DNA of 64,000 bases, from assembly GCA_902729315.2 (NCBI GenBank), contig LR746267.1, positions 4,148,386-4,212,385 on the forward strand. Direction: 5' to 3'. This document shows positions 62,052 to 64,000 of this stretch, piece after piece. The notes under the pieces were generated by a model. That model made no database searches, was not told the DNA's origin, and saw only the letters and a list, made by a program, of their open reading frames with translations. Position 1 is the stretch's first letter. Each line of letters starts with the position of its first letter. Origin of the DNA: Spirodela intermedia (taxonomy: Eukaryota; Streptophyta; Magnoliopsida; Alismatales; Araceae). Both the position numbers and the translations under genes were made by a program.

Positions 62052-64000
62052 TCAACGCCCTTCCAACGTACTCTCGCTCAACCCATAAATGGATGATCTC
62101 GGCGATCTGTCAGCACGGACCCTGAGATTTCTTCCAAACGAAAAACCAGGCTGCTTCGGCAATGGCAACGCACAGCTTTCACTTGTCAGAATAGAAACGA
62201 CAAAATTCATAGTGGGTCTGTCCGCCGGATTTTCCTCGATGCACAGTAATCCCACTTGAATGCACTTCAGCACTTCGTCGGCCTGGAATGATCTCTTAAT
62301 TGCACGGTCCAGGAGTTCCATGGCTCTGCCTTCTTTCCATAGCTGCCACGCCTGCACCATTCAGTCGAGAGCACATTGAAGTTGAAGGAAGGGGAAACCG
62401 TTTAATAAAAATCCGTCGAACTACATTATTCCGAAACGATTCTTATGACTGAATCTCATCAGGAAGCAAAGCAGGTGGCCGGAACTCACATATCCCAGAA
62501 GATTCAGTGACTCCCTGCAAGGATAATACCCCGTGCATCTTTTCCCACTGATGACTTCCAAGACGATCACGCCGAAGCTGAAGACGTCAGATTTCTCAGA
62601 GAAGACGCCGTCTATGGCGTACTCCGGCGACATGTATCCACTGCACCCACAGCCCGAAATTCAGCGAGATTAGTCACGATAGGAGGATGAAACTGATAGA
62701 AGATTCGGAACTTGATTAGAACCTACAACGTTCCGACGATCTTCCTAGTATTTCCTTCGGTCTGGTTTATTTCAAATATTCTTGCCAACCCAAAGTCTGA
62801 GATCTTGGGGTTCATCTCGTTGTCGAGCAGTATATTACTCGTCTTCAGATCTCTGTGTATGACGCGCATTCTAGAGTGGTGATGCAGATAGAGAAGCCCA
62901 TCCGCTATCCCCATGATGATCGTCAAACGCTTCTCCCAACTGAGTTCCACCGATCTTGCTGTTTCCCAGTAGTAAAACCAAAAAGCATTAATTATTTACG
63001 AAAATAGCGAAGCTTGAATCCTTCCCGGCAGAATCGGAATCATAAAAGTCCAGTGAAGACAAACCCACCGAATACGAGCTTGTCGAGGCTCTTATTGGGC
63101 ATGTATTCGTAGATCAGAATCTTCTCGTCTTGGTCGGTGCACCAGCCCAGAAGACGAACGAGATTCTTGTGTTGCAGCCTGGCGATGAGTCTGACTTCAT
63201 TGGCGAACTCGTGATGGCCTTGCTTGGAGCCCCTGGAGAGCCTCTTAACAGCTACCTCATGCCCATTTCCCAGCTTCCCCTGAATAGAGACTCATATATA
63301 CGCATACCAATATAAATAGACATGGATTGACATATACATGGAGAGTGAAAGAAAGGTGGAGAGAGCTCGAGAGAAAGCGAGAGTTCATCCTACGCGGTTG
63401 CGATTTATAAACTATGAACTACTTCATGAACAGGTTGAACTATGAGGAGTGACTGGTAATAACCTTGTAAACGGAACCAAATCCCCCTTCGCCGAGCTTG
63501 TTGGCGACTGAGAAATCACAGGTAGCACAGCGAACACTCCTGAATTCCACCATGGGTGCTTCTGAGAAGCTTTTGTCTCTTCCAAATGCATCAGAGAAGT
63601 CAATGTCCTCTAACGCCGTGGTCCACCTGGCCGTCCTCTTCCGCGCTTCAAGACATACTTGTTTGTCAGTTCCGCTACTCGTTCTTGGCTCAAGAAAATA
63701 ACATTCAGGGAAACTTATTACCTCGTGATCTGAGTCTCTTCACTAGGAAATAGGAACCAGCTCCTACCAATAGTGCACCGACAGCTAGTACCGGTGGCAG
63801 GAACTTCATTGGATTTTGGTTCTCATCTGCGAGCAGGATGAGGGAATAATGGTGGATTATTATGTGGATTCTCCGATAGTGAAGTCAAGGATATATTTAA
63901 ATCAAGCTTACCGAGCTCTGACGCCACCAGCCGTATGTTCAGGTTCTCCCAGTAAATGTTATCGTCGATCTCAAGATCTATGAGATCTCCGTACCAAACC
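62052..64000 (-). CDS. G-type lectin S-receptor-like serine/threonine kinase (5' part outside window)
   Basis: Exons visible: 64000-63912 (end of exon 1), 63826-63722, 63645-63464, 63279-63069, 62958-62727, 62640-62490 and 62351-62052. They join in frame to 422 residues with regular GT-AG introns. The exon-1 tail is the end of the PAN domain ([10 protein letters not shown]...[11 protein letters not shown]). Exon 2 is the membrane helix ([20 protein letters not shown]) followed by basic residues. The kinase has [30 protein letters not shown] and SPEYAIDG. No lesion is seen, so it is presumably functional. It is the closest relative of the broken copy at 44,230-47,218; both end in TLEGR. Confidence 0.9.

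Overview
This is plant nuclear DNA, most likely a flowering plant. The evidence is spliced genes with plant-type products, Athila-type Ty3/gypsy retrotransposons primed by tRNA-Asp, and many (GA)n tracts. A GC-rich first exon in the receptor kinase at 20.4-23.4 kb hints at a monocot, but the species cannot be named from the sequence.

The main theme is a tandem array of G-type lectin (S-domain) receptor-like kinases, nearly all on the minus strand and at graded stages of decay. From left to right there are relics at 1.06-1.89 kb (kinase) and 3.78-4.45 kb (lectin), an intact seven-exon gene at 5,208-9,201, a truncated relic at 10.2-10.8 kb, and a second intact gene at 20,384-23,394. A multiply broken copy lies at 44,230-47,218, a flank-only ghost copy at 48.4-48.95 kb, and an inverted exon-1 scrap at 58.7-59.04 kb. 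A third apparently intact gene (62,052 to beyond 64,000) is cut by the window edge. The intact genes have the same exon plan: exon 1 carries signal peptide, bulb lectin, S-locus glycoprotein and PAN; exon 2 the membrane segment; exons 3-7 the kinase. Exon lengths 211, ~232-238 and 151 recur.

Embedded in the array is one unrelated single-copy gene, a class I Golgi alpha-mannosidase (GH47, MNS1/MNS2 type), in 13 exons at 11,784-19,656 on the minus strand. It reads in frame over 549 residues, but one intron starts with AT instead of GT. Its last three introns are all multiples of three without stop codons.

The AT-rich part (25.5-42.3 kb and 53.3-55.2 kb) is built from one Athila-like family. 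It comprises a full element at 27,475-37,774 (two ~1.64-kb LTRs, tRNA-Asp-type PBS, gag-pol in one frame with ten nonsense codons, CTCCT target duplication) and three solo LTRs, each with a perfect 5-bp target duplication. A different, GC-rich solo LTR with its own target duplication sits at 48,997-49,684. A decayed Ty1/copia integrase, tandem repeats and an inverted repeat pair fill parts of 50-61 kb.

No bacterial features, CRISPR arrays or convincing tRNA/rRNA genes were found. The most unusual points are the mannosidase splice structure, the ten stops without a frameshift in the Athila gag-pol frame, and the rearranged receptor-kinase copies.
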